Origin: Dioscorea cayenensis subsp. rotundata
Lineage: Eukaryota; Streptophyta; Magnoliopsida; Dioscoreales; Dioscoreaceae
Reading direction: 5' to 3'
NCBI RefSeq assembly: GCF_009730915.1
Contig: NW_024086783.1
Location: forward strand, 1-64,000
Length of the DNA stretch: 64,000 nt
The notes beneath the pieces are model-generated. The model saw only the letters and a program-made list of their open reading frames with translations. It was not told the DNA's origin and made no database searches. This document shows, piece by piece, positions 44,556 through 56,103 of the stretch (the first letter of the stretch is position 1; each line of letters starts with the position of its first letter). The translations under genes were made by a program, and so were the position numbers.

Positions 44556-44776
44556 CACGTGGCGAGTTGTGAGTGGAGGATTGTGAAGGAGTTGTAGGAG
44601 TAGTGATGTCGGCTGATGGGGGCCAGTTGGAAGGGAAGGAAGGGAATGGAGAAGTATATATACTAAACCGTGGGAAGCGCGTTAAAGAGAAGGGAGTGAC
44701 ACGTGTGAGATGTGAGCGTGTGAGGGGAGAAGGAGGGAGGAAATAGAGCACGTGTGGACGCGTTGACCAACACGTG
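44556..44776 (-). promoter_or_regulatory. Four perfect G-boxes and a TATA box before the ERF gene
   Basis: CACGTG occurs at 44556-44561, 44700-44705, 44749-44754 and 44771-44776, and a W-box-like ttgacc at 44763-44768. A TATA-like tatatatac lies at about 44655-44664. The density of G-box/ABRE cores suggests control by bZIP or bHLH factors, for example abscisic acid, light or jasmonate responses. That is inference from motif content only. Confidence 0.6.
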
Positions 44777-44879
44777 TATACTATACACTGGTGGTGGGGA
44801 CATAGAGGGTTGAGGTTTATCAACAGACAAAGAGAAATTAAGAGGCAGGAAAACGACAAACAAAAATATATATATATAT

Positions 44880-46195
44880 ATATAAAGGGTCAGGATGTTT
44901 CCGTTGTGGTTCTCTTATCTTTATGGATGTTTGGGTTGTCTTTTTTGTTTCTTACATAGATCCCTCTTTTTTTTTCTTTTTTTTTCTTTTTTTCTTTTTT
45001 TTATTTAAAAATAGTCCTTTATTTATTTATTTTTTTAATTTTGGTTTGAGTTTAGTGTGTTGACAATATATTTTTTTTTATCTTTTTTTGGAATATTTAA
45101 ACATTTTAAAAAAGAGAGCACTAAGTCATAAAGGTGATGATGTGTAATTTTTAAATAATTTTAAGTGTGTGTTTTTTAGCATTTGGTTTTTATGGAATAA
45201 CAATTTCAAGTACATATTATATATTAAAATATATATATTATCAATGTTTAATATATATATAGGGTTCATCATTTGCATATTGTATGCAGATGGTTGTTCA
45301 ATAGATATGTTTGTTTATGATCATTTGATAATGATTTAACAACTATTATTTATATAGATATTGTACCAATTTACTGTTTAAAATCATTATATTAATGTGT
45401 AACACTGTTAAGACATAATATAAGAATAGTGATGAATTGCAATATAAACACTTCAATGGATAAGATATTCATAAAAAAATCACTATTAAAAATATAAATC
45501 TAAATTTAATGAATTTCTTTACTCAAAAATTTTTAATGAATTTTATATTTAATATAAATAAAAATTTTAAATTAATATAAAGCTACACAATAAATTGCCT
45601 TATCATTTAGGTTGACTATATTTTGGTCAATTAGTTTGATCAATAAAGTTAAGAACAATAAGCATGTCAAAATTAAGAAAGCAACTCAAGTCTTAATTAT
45701 CTTTGAATAAATACATAAGACAATGAAGATATATATAAATCAATTCTTGTGATTTAACAAATTTTTTTTTTTTAAAAAAAAACATAATGTTTATTCCATT
45801 CCAATTAAATATTCAAGATATTTATAATTTTATTTTAATAAATGACCAATTTAAAAACAAGTTGCTCCATCACAAGTGAGTTATACTCTGTAACGTTATT
45901 AGCTATTATTTCACTTTAAATGGGATTTTTAAATAAAAATAAAAACATCCAAAATGAAATCTTGTGTTAATTAAAGTTAATGAAATAAAAGAGCAAAAAG
46001 GACTTGTCAAAAATTAGTAAAAATTCTAGGGGTTTTCTGTAAAAGACAAAAAGCGGCGGCTGCGTATATCATTTCGTTTGTTTGGACCTCTATTTCTATG
46101 TGCTCATTTTCATTTTTTAATAATATATATAGATACACACATGTATATGTATAAATGTTGTCAGGACAAGCCATCACAAAAACATATGTTTTTTA
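44880..46195. other. AT-rich intergenic stretch, no gene seen
   Basis: T-rich runs at 44960-45000 and several TA tracts. No frame with domain content and no defined element. Confidence 0.5.
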
Positions 46196-46199
46196 GGGA

Positions 46200-46610
46200 G
46201 AATTGGTTATAAACCCCTCAAAAGTTCTATGATTACATATTTACCCTCAGAAAAAACATAATTGTATATATACCTCTGAAAAATATAGGTAATTACGGAT
46301 ATGACCCTATTGTTATATTCCGGTAATCAAATTTGATTAACTATGGTTATAACTTGGATTAAGATATACAAAAGGTCTAAAATAACCCTTATACAACTTA
46401 AAAAATATTTTTCAAGGGTATATATGCAATGGTATAATGGTAGTTTTATATATTTGTTGTTTGTTAATGGATGGTTTTTCAACTAATTTGAACTCCAAAG
46501 TTATATACGCAATTATGTATATTATTCAAGAGTATGTATGTAATTAACTTTTATTCAGGGGCAAATATGTAATTTCAAAATTTTGTAGGGCTACACCTGC
46601 AAAACCCCTA
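46200..46610. mobile_element. MITE-like element with imperfect inverted ends
   Basis: The left end contains tgattacatatttaccctca (about 46229) and the right end, inverted, reads gaaattacatatttgcccct (about 46575). Roughly 45 bp of each end correspond with mismatches. The inside repeats words such as gggtatatatgcaat. It has no coding capacity. I could not fix the target duplication. Confidence 0.45.
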
Positions 46611-47560
46611 TTTTTTATTATAAAAGTCGAATCCTAAATTGTTTATTTTAAAATTAATAATTTATAAAAAATAAAACAATTACTTTGTTTATATTGTGTT
46701 AGTTGGACTCATGGTTGCATTTGATAATATTTTAAAATTATATATACATATATGGCCAAAATTAAAACCATGGATTAAAGTTAACAAAAAAGTGATTACT
46801 TTTGACATTTCAATAAACAACAATAGAAAGTGATACTTTGCACTTGTTAATTAACAAGTCATATCAAAAGATTAAGAGAGAGAGGGAGACAAAGAAATTT
46901 TATTTAAATATATGCAACAAAAAGCCAAAGCCAAAGCTAAAGCTAATATGTGGCTTCAAGTCTAATATACAAGGGCTTCCAAGAAAGGAGATAAGAATTG
47001 ATAACTTAATTAGACCATGTGTTAGTTGTGCTTTTGAAGTCAAGGTGAGAGTTTGAAACAAAATAAACTCATACTTTCACTGTAGATGGAAAACAAGTCT
47101 AATTTAATCACTTTAGAGAGTTTTGGGGGCTATGATGTCATCCATGCCCTCATGAGGAATTAAAAAGCTTTGTTGATATTACTATAAATAACTAATGTTG
47201 TGTCTGAAAAATTAAGGAGAATAATTAACTTTATCATCATACAATATATGTAAAACTACGTACATACTGTGTGAAGAGATTAAGGAAGATAAAGATATAT
47301 TTTTTATGAACTCAATATTATGATATCATCGAGTGTTTGTAAAACAGTTATTAAGATTTAATATTTTGCTATAGTGAAGTTTTGTATTAATTTTATGAAT
47401 GTGGTTGACGTTGAGTGACCGCGTAAATTTTTTATCTTTATTTCACTTTCACTTTCTTTTTTTTCATTTTATCATTTCACTTGTATTTTTTTAGAGGTTT
47501 TACTGTAACACATGAATTATGTATAAATTAAATTATAAAAAAATTTACATGATTAAGCAT

Positions 47561-47596
<36 letters not shown>

Positions 47597-48080
47597 CCTG
47601 TTTTGTTTTGGCATATTTTATGGTCACTTAAATATATGTATTATTTAGAATATAGACTCAAAGTTTTTATATATACTAGTAAAAAAATGATTAATAACTA
47701 TGAATGGTAATTTTTTTCCCTATGTAAATTGGCTTTTTGAGTGAATTTGATTATTTGTACAAGAAATTATAACAACTTAATTTTCTTTATTTGCTTCTTT
47801 CACATTTTCTGCATTTGATTGCTAATTATATACTTAGAAGTTAGAAGTGATTAATTAATTACCAACTAAGCTAAAAAAAAAATTCTCTCTTTCTCTTTCT
47901 CTCTCATTATAAATATCAATGTAAATAAATAATATAAGGTACATCATGATAACAATAAACACATGCAAGTAATTAATTAGTACTATCAACTAACAAAAGG
48001 TACCTACCAAACATTAGCAACAACCATGGCAAAACAACACCAAGACAGAGACAATAAAACTAAAATAATAAATTCAAAGA
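46611..48080. other. AT-rich intergenic stretch, no gene seen
   Basis: Contains a (CA)n(TA)n microsatellite at about 47561-47596 and a CT-rich run at 47883-47904. Short frames only. Confidence 0.5.
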
Positions 48081-48108
48081 GCAAGAACAAAACATGATGA
48101 ATCATTAA

Positions 48109-48226
48109 ACAAAAGGACAATACAACAAGAACAAAACATGTTACCAAGAAGTTCATATATATGATTTATCAAACAAAAGCACAATACTACAAGAACAAAA
48201 CATGTAGCAAGAAGTTGATATATATA
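48109..48226. repeat. Two-copy tandem repeat, about 64 bp unit
   Basis: acaagaacaaaacatgt and its flanks recur 64 bp apart, each followed by agcaagaagtt-like sequence and a short TA tract. Copies are about 85-90 percent alike by eye. The minus-strand frame 48074-48361 is produced by this repeat and its neighbour. Confidence 0.75.
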
Positions 48227-48279
48227 ACACACACATTCCATCATCAAGTGGCGTCCAATTGTCATTGGATAATTCATAA

Positions 48280-48438
48280 CAGTAATGAATAATACCAAAC
48301 AGTGTTCTACAGAATTACACCAAAAAAAAAAAACTATATAAACAAGAGTGTTAGGTAACAATAATGAATAATACCAAACAGTATTCTAAAAAATTACACA
48401 AAAAGAAACTATATAAACAAGAGAGTGTTACGTAATTT
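48280..48438. repeat. Two-copy tandem repeat, about 80 bp unit
   Basis: taatgaataataccaaacag occurs at about 48283 and 48362, each followed by ttct, an A-rich stretch, actatataaacaagag and gtgtta. It adjoins the 64-bp repeat, suggesting a locally unstable region. Confidence 0.8.
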
Positions 48439-48600
48439 ACATAACATCTATATAAATAATAACCGTTGAATCATCATCCAACATCCAACGATTATAAAAA
48501 CATATTTTTGGTTTTAAGTCATTTGCGTATATAGACAAATTACTTATATATAATATACATATTGTGCATTCAAATAAGTATAAAAAATAAACCATGTGAG

Positions 48601-49450
48601 CAAAAACTTCAATTAATATATATATATATATACACACAGAGAAAGACCATGCATGCATGCTAATTAGTGATGATTAAGATGGTTGTCTAGAAGCTAAGTT
48701 AGTCAACATGGTTGACCAAGGAGTTTGCTAAAGCCATCTTAATTATCCTCTCTATTATTTTTTTTTTGGGAAGAGGAGCGGGGCGAACCCACTAGAGACC
48801 CAGGGGACGTCGCATGCCTCGGTGAAACAAGTGGGGGACGAGTGCTGCTCACGTGGGCACCGAACCACTGCGACACAACCACTATTTACAACTCTCGAAC
48901 GCCTCACCGTAGAATCGAACTCTTACTCACTCGGTGAGACTCATCGATGACCTGCACTCAAATGAGTCCACATGTCGTTGGCAATTATCCTCTCTATTAT
49001 TGACAGCAAGAGGGGAAGAGGCAAACAAACACATATATATTCATAGTTTCAATCATAAAGTCAACCGCGTGTTATGCAGTATAGTGTTAGGAGTCTTTCT
49101 TATAAAGTTTAGCTTTTATATACTAAAGAGTACAAGAGCATTATTACAAGCATAAATAAAAACATGTTGAAATATGCCAGCAAGAAATTTAGAGAAACCT
49201 TGCATGTATATATGCATGTTGTGCTATCAAACGTAGAACAAAAATTAAATAAACCGTGCATGCTACCAATAATTAAGTTCATGAATTTATATATATATAT
49301 ATTAATTGATGAGCAAGATGGTGTTCTAGAAGCTAAGTTAATCAACATGGTTGACTGAGGAGTTTCAGAATTAAGAACCTTCTCATTTATGAAATTTCAG
49401 TCACGGAGTCAATGAAAGATACATTCCGCGTTATGTAGTTTAGTGTTCAT
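48601..49450. repeat. Direct segmental duplication, one copy carrying a SINE
   Basis: ctagaagctaagttagtcaa with catggttgac and ggagttt at about 48687-48725 recurs at about 49326-49363, and the cgcgttatg...tagtgtt line at about 49067 recurs at about 49428. The second copy lacks the SINE insert and so shows the unoccupied arrangement. Confidence 0.6.
48741..49001 (-). mobile_element. SINE retroposon with 19-bp target-site duplication
   Basis: The target duplication aattatcctctctattatt flanks the insert exactly, at 48741-48759 and 48983-49001. The insert itself is 48760-48982 (223 bp). Read on the minus strand it ends in an A-tail (the T run at 48760-48767) and contains Pol III-like elements: gagttcgattctac and gggttcgcccc resemble B boxes and tgtcgcagtggttcggtg an A box. 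It is far more GC-rich than its surroundings and has no coding capacity. Size, tail and long duplication are diagnostic for a SINE; the family is not named. Confidence 0.85.
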
Positions 49451-51355
49451 TGATTATTGTAGTTCTCATAAATTTTAATATATATATATATATATATAAA
49501 ATATATATAAAGGAGGTCACATTATCCGTAGCGGTCTAAAGACATGCTATATAAAATTGTTGTTAAATTTGTGCACAATGTCAAACATTACTTAACGTAG
49601 TATTTAATATTTTTTTTAACACTATCGAAGTTAGCACAATTATTGTTAAGTGTGCACATCACCCTTACAAATAGCAATCGATAATATAATTTAATGGCTG
49701 CCATCCATTAAATGTCATAAGATTTACAATATGTCATTGAATATTTTATTACAATATTTCATAATTAAGTTTATATTAGATAATGAATATTAATTAATTT
49801 TTTTAATTAAATAAATATTTGATCTTAAATTTTATTTTATTTTAAATTTAAAATTGTTCAAAATTGTAAATGTAAGGGTATTTTGAAAAATTTATTAGAA
49901 CATTACCAAGTTGATTACAATGCATGTAATATGAGTTCTCAACCAAACATAGTTTTCATAAATTATCACAATATTCTTAGACATCTAACATTTCCGATTT
50001 TATTACCACGATAAATTTGTTACATGATAATATATCATTACCGTAAACCAAACGACATTAGTTTGAGATAAACATCAAAATATATGTCGGATCACGGGAG
50101 ATATTTTGTTTGGAAAAAAGCAACTGAGAAGCCCATGTCTTTTTCTTTGAAGAGAATGCAAATATCAAATGTCCTACTTGACATACAAACAAACGTTGAA
50201 ACTTCAAAAGAAAAATAAATAAATACATAATATTTCCATTTGAACATTAATTCTAAGTCTTTGTCTCCATCTCCAAGCGGCCATGAAAAGCATCATTTTT
50301 ACATGAAATTTGTTAGTATATATATAACTTTGGGAATCTCACACGGATTTAGAGAATATATATATATATACACATATATTTGACTTAAATTAAATTTGAT
50401 CATGAAAAAAATCGAGGGATTAATTTACACATTTCTTTATTAAAATGAATACAAGTCATTTTAAAACAATACTCTATTCTTCAGAATATAAACATGACTC
50501 TTTTCATTTTTACATACAATTAACTTAAAATACTGAAAATTATTTTAATATTTTTTAAATAATTTGTATTTTGAAATAGAGGAAGTAATATGATTATTAT
50601 TAAAGTTTTAAAGAAAAAATATATATTTTTGAAAATAATATGAATTTATGTATATTTAATTTAGGAATATATATTTGACTTAAATTAGATTTTTAGTATG
50701 AAATGAGTGAAACTTGTATAAATTATACTTACAACAAAGATATAATGGATATATATATATATATATACTGTTTGGGAGAATAGAAGTTTGAATTAAATTA
50801 AATTTGAGCATGAAGTAAGTCAAAATTGTACAGATTCCACAAATTTGGCTATAAGAAAATTGAAACAAAAAACGTTAAACACAATCAAAATATGAAAAAC
50901 CAATTCAACAATTATTATTATTATTATTATTATTTTGAAGCAGCCCCAAAGCTAGCTAAATTATCATCCCTTAAACCTTTTATATATATATATATATATA
51001 TTATTGAGAAAATGATCTATCAGTCCCTGTTTCTATCTCTCCCAATCAATCCCTTTATACGTTTTTATACCTTTTTCAATTTGGGGTTTTTTTCCGACTC
51101 AATCATTGTCATCTTTAAAAATTTTTAAATACCCAAAATACTCTTATATTTACAAGTAATGTAGTGTTGAAAACATCTAAACCCACATCTTAGTAATACA
51201 GTGTTTGATATATTCAACCCTACATCTATCAGTGCTATAGTATAGGGAAAAGCTAACCCAACCCACTTGAGAATTTATTGCACCAAGGGTGCTAGCGCGG
51301 AGGCTCCGTTGCTAAGTTAAAAGGTAATTATATTATTTGACATTAATTTTTATTA

Positions 51356-51386
<31 letters not shown>

Positions 51387-52070
51387 TTTTTTATAAAGAG
51401 AAGTGGTAATACTATTTTTTTTAAAGACATTTTATTTAAACGTTTGATTTTTATCCAACAGTTATTTATTTATATAAGTATTGTATATATATTTTTTTAT
51501 TCTCGTTTATTGTATGACACTGTAAAATATGTTTTGCACTATTTATGATGATCATAGCCGCTGTAAACATCTCTAGATTACTTGTCCTCAACTATAAAAA
51601 AAGACATTAAAGAGTGCATAATAAATAATGTTTATGAGATAAAGCAAAAACACATTAACAGAACAGTGACTCCATAGACTTGTTACGGTTGTGGCGTTAT
51701 GTAAATAATAATGAGAAAAAAAAAATGGGAGAAGATATATATATATACCATTTTCATAGTGGTTAGATGTTAGACATGGACAGTAATTGGTTATGTTTAA
51801 TTTTCATGGCATTTAATTCTATTGAAGATATAAATAAAATTTTCAAGATAAAGATATTTTTATTCATTAAAATTATTTATTTCCATTGATATACACATTT
51901 TTTAAAATAATTTTTTTTTAAAATAATATTGATAGAACTTTTAAATAAAACAAATAATTTGAAAAATTAAAATAAATGTAAACACGATCTTCCTAATCTT
52001 CTGATTCAAATAATTAGAAAAAGAAATTAGTATGATAGAATTACGATTGATCTTTTTCTTTTTTTAATGT
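49451..52070. other. AT-rich intergenic stretch, no gene seen
   Basis: Many TA tracts (about 49478-49496, 50357-50371, 50749-50766, 50981-51001, 51361-51387) and an (ATT)n run at 50912-50934. No supported gene. Confidence 0.5.
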
Positions 52071-52079
52071 ATCTGTTAA

Positions 52080-52670
52080 CTGTCAGAATTTCTGAAGATA
52101 GTTGAACATTAAAGTGTCATCAAGTTGATACTTTGAGCAATGATTTTGTTGATAAACATTGCATGTAAACTCAATCCAATTATGAGTGATAAGCCAATGT
52201 CACATGATCTTATCTTTCTAATCTGCTAATTCAAATCATTTAATCATGACATATATACACACCGCAGAAAAGAAATTTGTATCATAGAGTTAAATTGATC
52301 TTTTATAAATATATATATATATATATATTTGACGTCTAGTCGTCTACGTCAACTGCAGATGTTTGCAGTTGAACACAGTACCAATTACGGTGCTACATTT
52401 TTCATAACATTATTTATAAGCATAATAAAATTATTGAATGAATAGAGCATAAACGTTGGATTGAAATCCAACGGTTGAGAGCAACTTTCGTAGATTTTAA
52501 ATCCACGATCATATTCAGGTGATCCATCCTCATATATCTTATGATTGTTGGGGAATTTCTAAGGACAGTTAAAAAAGAATCATCAACTTGATACTTTCAA
52601 CAATGGTTTTGTTGATAAACATTGTATGTAAAATTGGTCAAATTATGAGAAATAAACCAATGTTGCAACT
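52080..52670. repeat. Direct repeat pair around a second copy of the dispersed repeat
   Basis: About 52080-52200 and 52550-52670 correspond: both contain caacttgatacttt-like sequence, then gttttgttgataaacatt and an ataaaccaatgt-like end. Between them, 52320-52540 is a diverged copy of the repeat at 43005-43245 (gcagttgaacacagta, gattgaaatccaacggttga). The layout suggests insertion of that element between, or within, duplicated flanks. Confidence 0.55.
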
Positions 52671-53238
52671 TCCAAATGCACCGAGAATTATATTTTTCAA
52701 GCCTCAGCACATACAACTGGTTCGCAATTCGAATTTGCAAGCAGAGGTGTGACAAGTGCTTGAATTTGAAGAATGGGCATGATTGATCATGAAAATACGA
52801 TATAGGAAACAAATAACAAAAGTTCTACTTCCCGACGTCGAAAAACTACATTCAGATTTCTCTGTTCAATTTACCTTTCATCTCAATCCATTTCTCACAA
52901 CAAAACAAGTGATCAACATTGTTAATATCTCCAAAGCATATGTGCATTACATTGTAGGCAATCAATTGTTTAACTAGATGATAACAATCTCTAGATTTTA
53001 AAATCAGATAACTCTAGTTCCATAGAAACATGGAAATTTTATATGTTTGAAAATAATCAGCACAAGTTCAGAAATATGACTACTAGTACTGATCATTGAA
53101 GCAAAATAATGTGCTGAAACATATGCATCATGTATAGATTTCAAGTTGTGATTGTAAATAATAATAACAATAATTTTCTGTTTCTTCATCAAGTATTAAA
53201 CAATAGAAACAATCAGTTGAAGTATTTGGAGAAAAGAA
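52671..53238. other. Downstream region of the TyrRS gene
   Basis: No domain-bearing frame. It probably includes the 3' UTR of the tyrosyl-tRNA synthetase gene on the minus strand. Confidence 0.45.
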
Positions 53239-54750
53239 TTAAGAAATCCTCACCACCATCTTGTTCTTCTTTCCAGCTGATAATAATAGTAACTTGCCAT
53301 CAATTACATCATCAGACTCGATAATCTTATCCTCATTATCAACTCTTTGATTGTTCAAATAAAGCCCGCCTTGTTTCAACAACCGTCTCGCCGCAGACTT
53401 GCTGCTCAACAAACCGGTCGAGACCGAAAGATCAACCAAAGTAGAATTCAACACTTGATTACATGCCAAAGAACAAGATGGCACATCCTCTGCAATCCCT
53501 TCAATTGTTGCAGCATCCAACTTAGTCTCAGCCCCGGGCCTCAATGCTTCGGTTGCCTTCAATGCCTCGACAAGCCCTTCATCGCCGTGAACAAACCGTG
53601 TTACCTCCTCTGCAAGCCTTCTCTGAACTAAATTTGGAACATAACCAGGTTTCTTCATCTCATCTTCCAACTCCTTGATCTCATCCATGCTCAAAAAGGT
53701 CAAGATCTTCATAAACCTCACAACATCAACATCCGGGACCGAAAAGAAGTACTGATAGAACTTGTAAGGCGACAGCATTGCCGGAGACAACCAAATGGCA
53801 CCACCTTCCGACTTCCCGAACTTAGTCCCATCACTCTTCAACAGAAGAGGAAATGTGAGTCCATAAGCTCCTTCAACCTGCAATACCTTCCGAATAAGCT
53901 CGGTTCCGGCAGTTATATTCCCCCATTGATCACTTCCACCAATCTGAACATTCACATCCATGTTCTTGAACAGATACAAGAAATCATAGCCCTGCAACAA
54001 CTGATAAGTGAATTCAGTGTAGCTCATCCCTTCTTCAGACATCAACCTCTTCTTGACACTCTCTTTGGCAATCATTGTACCAACCCTGGCGAATCTCCCA
54101 ACTTCTCGGAGGAAATCCAACAAGCTTATGTCTTTCCACCAATCATAATTGTTCAAGATAACAAAGGTGGGATTTTTATCACTAGAAACTCCATTTTCCC
54201 CCAGTCCATCCACCAAGTTGGGGTCTTTTCCTCTGCCCAGGATTTTGGAAATCAAAGCGCTGATCCCAGAGCAGTTCTTCTCTAGGGTTTGGAGGTCGAG
54301 TTCGGGCCGCTCAAGGCTCTTCCCCGAGGGGTCGCCGACGCGGCCGGTAGCGCCGCCGATCAAAGCTACGACGCGGTGGCCGCAGCGCTGGAACCAGGAG
54401 AGGACGATGATGGCCAATAGGTTCCCAAGGTGCAAGCTTTCAGCTGTTGGATCGAAGCCACAATATACTTTGAGATTCGAGGTAGAAGCCACTGACCTGA
54501 GATTCTCACTGGTGATGGCGTCCAAGAGGCCGCGTTCCTCAAGGACTTCGATGACGTTCGCTGTAGAAACGGGAAGTGACGAGATGGTGGCCGGAGAAGA
54601 GAAGGAGGAGGAGGAGAAGCAGCAGCAGCAGCGACGAGAGAAGAAGGTGAGGCGTTTGTGAGGATGGATGAAGGATCTAGAAAGGTATACAAGCTTGGGG
54701 CTGGAGAGCAAGAAGGTTCTAGAAGCCGCCACCGCCGCTGCCGCCGCCAT
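53239..54750 (-). CDS. Tyrosyl-tRNA synthetase, plastid/mitochondrial type
   Basis: Single exon, 503 aa, bacterial-type class I TyrRS. Residues 1-60 are Ala/Ser/Arg-rich, as expected for an organelle transit peptide. The catalytic domain shows CGFDPTAESLHLGNLLAI with the HIGH-type motif HLGN (107-110), the tyrosine-binding lines (FTYQLLQGYDF, GGSDQWGNI at 271-279) and the KMSKS-type motif KFGKS (310-314). A C-terminal S4 RNA-binding domain covers about residues 430-495 (ARRLLKQGGLYLNNQRV). It charges organellar tRNA-Tyr. An intronless organelle TyrRS of this size is normal in plants. It is divergent to the PORR gene, about 250 bp apart at the presumed transcription starts. Confidence 0.95.
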   Translation of the reverse strand: MAAAAAVAASRTFLLSSPKLVYLSRSFIHPHKRLTFFSRRCCCCFSSSSFSSPATISSLPVSTANVIEVLEERGLLDAITSENLRSVASTSNLKVYCGFDPTAESLHLGNLLAIIVLSWFQRCGHRVVALIGGATGRVGDPSGKSLERPELDLQTLEKNCSGISALISKILGRGKDPNLVDGLGENGVSSDKNPTFVILNNYDWWKDISLLDFLREVGRFARVGTMIAKESVKKRLMSEEGMSYTEFTYQLLQGYDFLYLFKNMDVNVQIGGSDQWGNITAGTELIRKVLQVEGAYGLTFPLLLKSDGTKFGKSEGGAIWLSPAMLSPYKFYQYFFSVPDVDVVRFMKILTFLSMDEIKELEDEMKKPGYVPNLVQRRLAEEVTRFVHGDEGLVEALKATEALRPGAETKLDAATIEGIAEDVPSCSLACNQVLNSTLVDLSVSTGLLSSKSAARRLLKQGGLYLNNQRVDNEDKIIESDDVIDGKLLLLSAGKKNKMVVRIS

Positions 54751-56093
54751 TGGAGCACCGCCAAAAGCTCGAGCTTGGTGCTGCTATGGAGGCTCTCTTG
54801 GCCTCCGGCTTTCTCAGATAGGATGAATGAATTGACGGTTTTGCCCCTGATCTCCGGATCCCTTATCGGATCTCCATCCAATACTTTATCGGATCCTTTG
54901 TTCGACCCGATCCGATAAGAACAAAACCCTTTCTTCCTTTCCTCTCTCTCTCTCTGGTGTTTGAGCGCTCTGTGAAGAGCTTCGGTTTGGAAGGTGAGTT
55001 CTTCTTCTTTTAATTAATGATTTGTTTCTCGAGCACTATCGATTCATTATTCCAGTTTAAATTCTTGGATTAGGTTTTTTTTCATGATTAGTATATGATT
55101 TTCCTTGATAGTAATGACCCATGATCCCAGAACAAGTCCCGCATGCTTGATCAAAATCAAGTTTTGATGCAAAATATAGCTCCAAAATGTGATTTTGTTT
55201 TGAAATATACTCTTGTGGGCTGTAGAATTGACAGATTATTTTGGTTTTGAGGAGAAGATTAGCATTGCATTTTCTACCTCTAAATTTGTTCTCAAAATTC
55301 CCCCATTTTTGTTTCTCTTTGTATGTTGAAAATTATTCAAAACTATCTGAGCAAGTTTGAATTCAAAGGGCAAAGTTGTGTATTGAGTTGTGTGAGGATG
55401 AACTCGTAGTGATATTGCACATGACAACGAAATTCTCGTCTGTCCCCCTCTTGTAACTTATGTTTGAAGAATGTACCAAATAAAGGAGGGTTTCAAACTA
55501 TAGTTTTGGAAATATTTATTCAGCATTAACTGTTTAATGCTTTGTTCTTAATAGCCACTAATCTCAATAAGTTTAGATTGGAATAGGCGTCGTATTGCCT
55601 TTGTTCTGCTTACCTTTTCCCTTCAATTTACTTTATTTATATGCACATACAATGAAGGTTGTATGAGAATGATATTTTAAATTTGAATATATGTGTTAAG
55701 AATTGTGTGGGAATGAACTCCTAATGATATATATCTGATAAGGATTAAAATTTGTTTGTTTTGTTCTTTGCATTTTGAGACTGGACTTTTATTTTACTGC
55801 TATGAATTACTGTGAGGTTTATGATCTAGAGATCAAAACCAAAAGCCCTTTCTTCTTGAAGGTTGAACTTTCTGGCACTAGTAATATTGTGATTTTTGAG
55901 GTTTTTGTCACTTACGATTCTTAACCGTTATCCTTGTTCATTGCCCATATCATTGGCATTGTAGATTTGATAAAAGATACCAAAATTTTGGATCATTTCT
56001 TTTGATTTGGCATGTAAATCAAACATAGTTGGTGTATGCTGACTTGGATAACTCTTTTATTTATGGATGAAGGTTAGTTTAGCTTGTGCTCAG
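54751..56093 (+). promoter_or_regulatory. Divergent promoter, and 5' UTR exon and intron of the PORR gene
   Basis: Between the two start codons, a CT-rich block (about 54940-54955) precedes cggtttggaag, where gtgagt at 54994 looks like a donor; tgtgctcag at 56091-56093 looks like the matching acceptor, 11 bases before the PORR ATG. I infer a roughly 1.1-kb intron in the 5' UTR, so the true shared promoter is only about 200 bp. Long first introns of this kind often enhance expression. The interval holds no other gene. Confidence 0.55.
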
Positions 56094-56103
56094 AGCTTTA
56101 GCG

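Noticed and set aside
47561-47596. CRISPR-like or regulatory repeat
   Set aside because: It is an ordinary (CA)n(TA)n microsatellite in a plant genome.
48074-48361. 95-codon minus-strand frame with repeated residues
   Set aside because: It is generated by two adjacent tandem repeats and matches no family I know.
48760-48982. tRNA gene
   Set aside because: B-box-like motifs are present, but there is no tRNA cloverleaf; the A-tail and 19-bp target duplication identify a SINE.
56086-56103. Apparent start of the PORR protein 6 codons earlier
   Set aside because: The codon at 56086 is GTG, and the probable splice acceptor at 56093 lies after it. The first ATG is at 56104.
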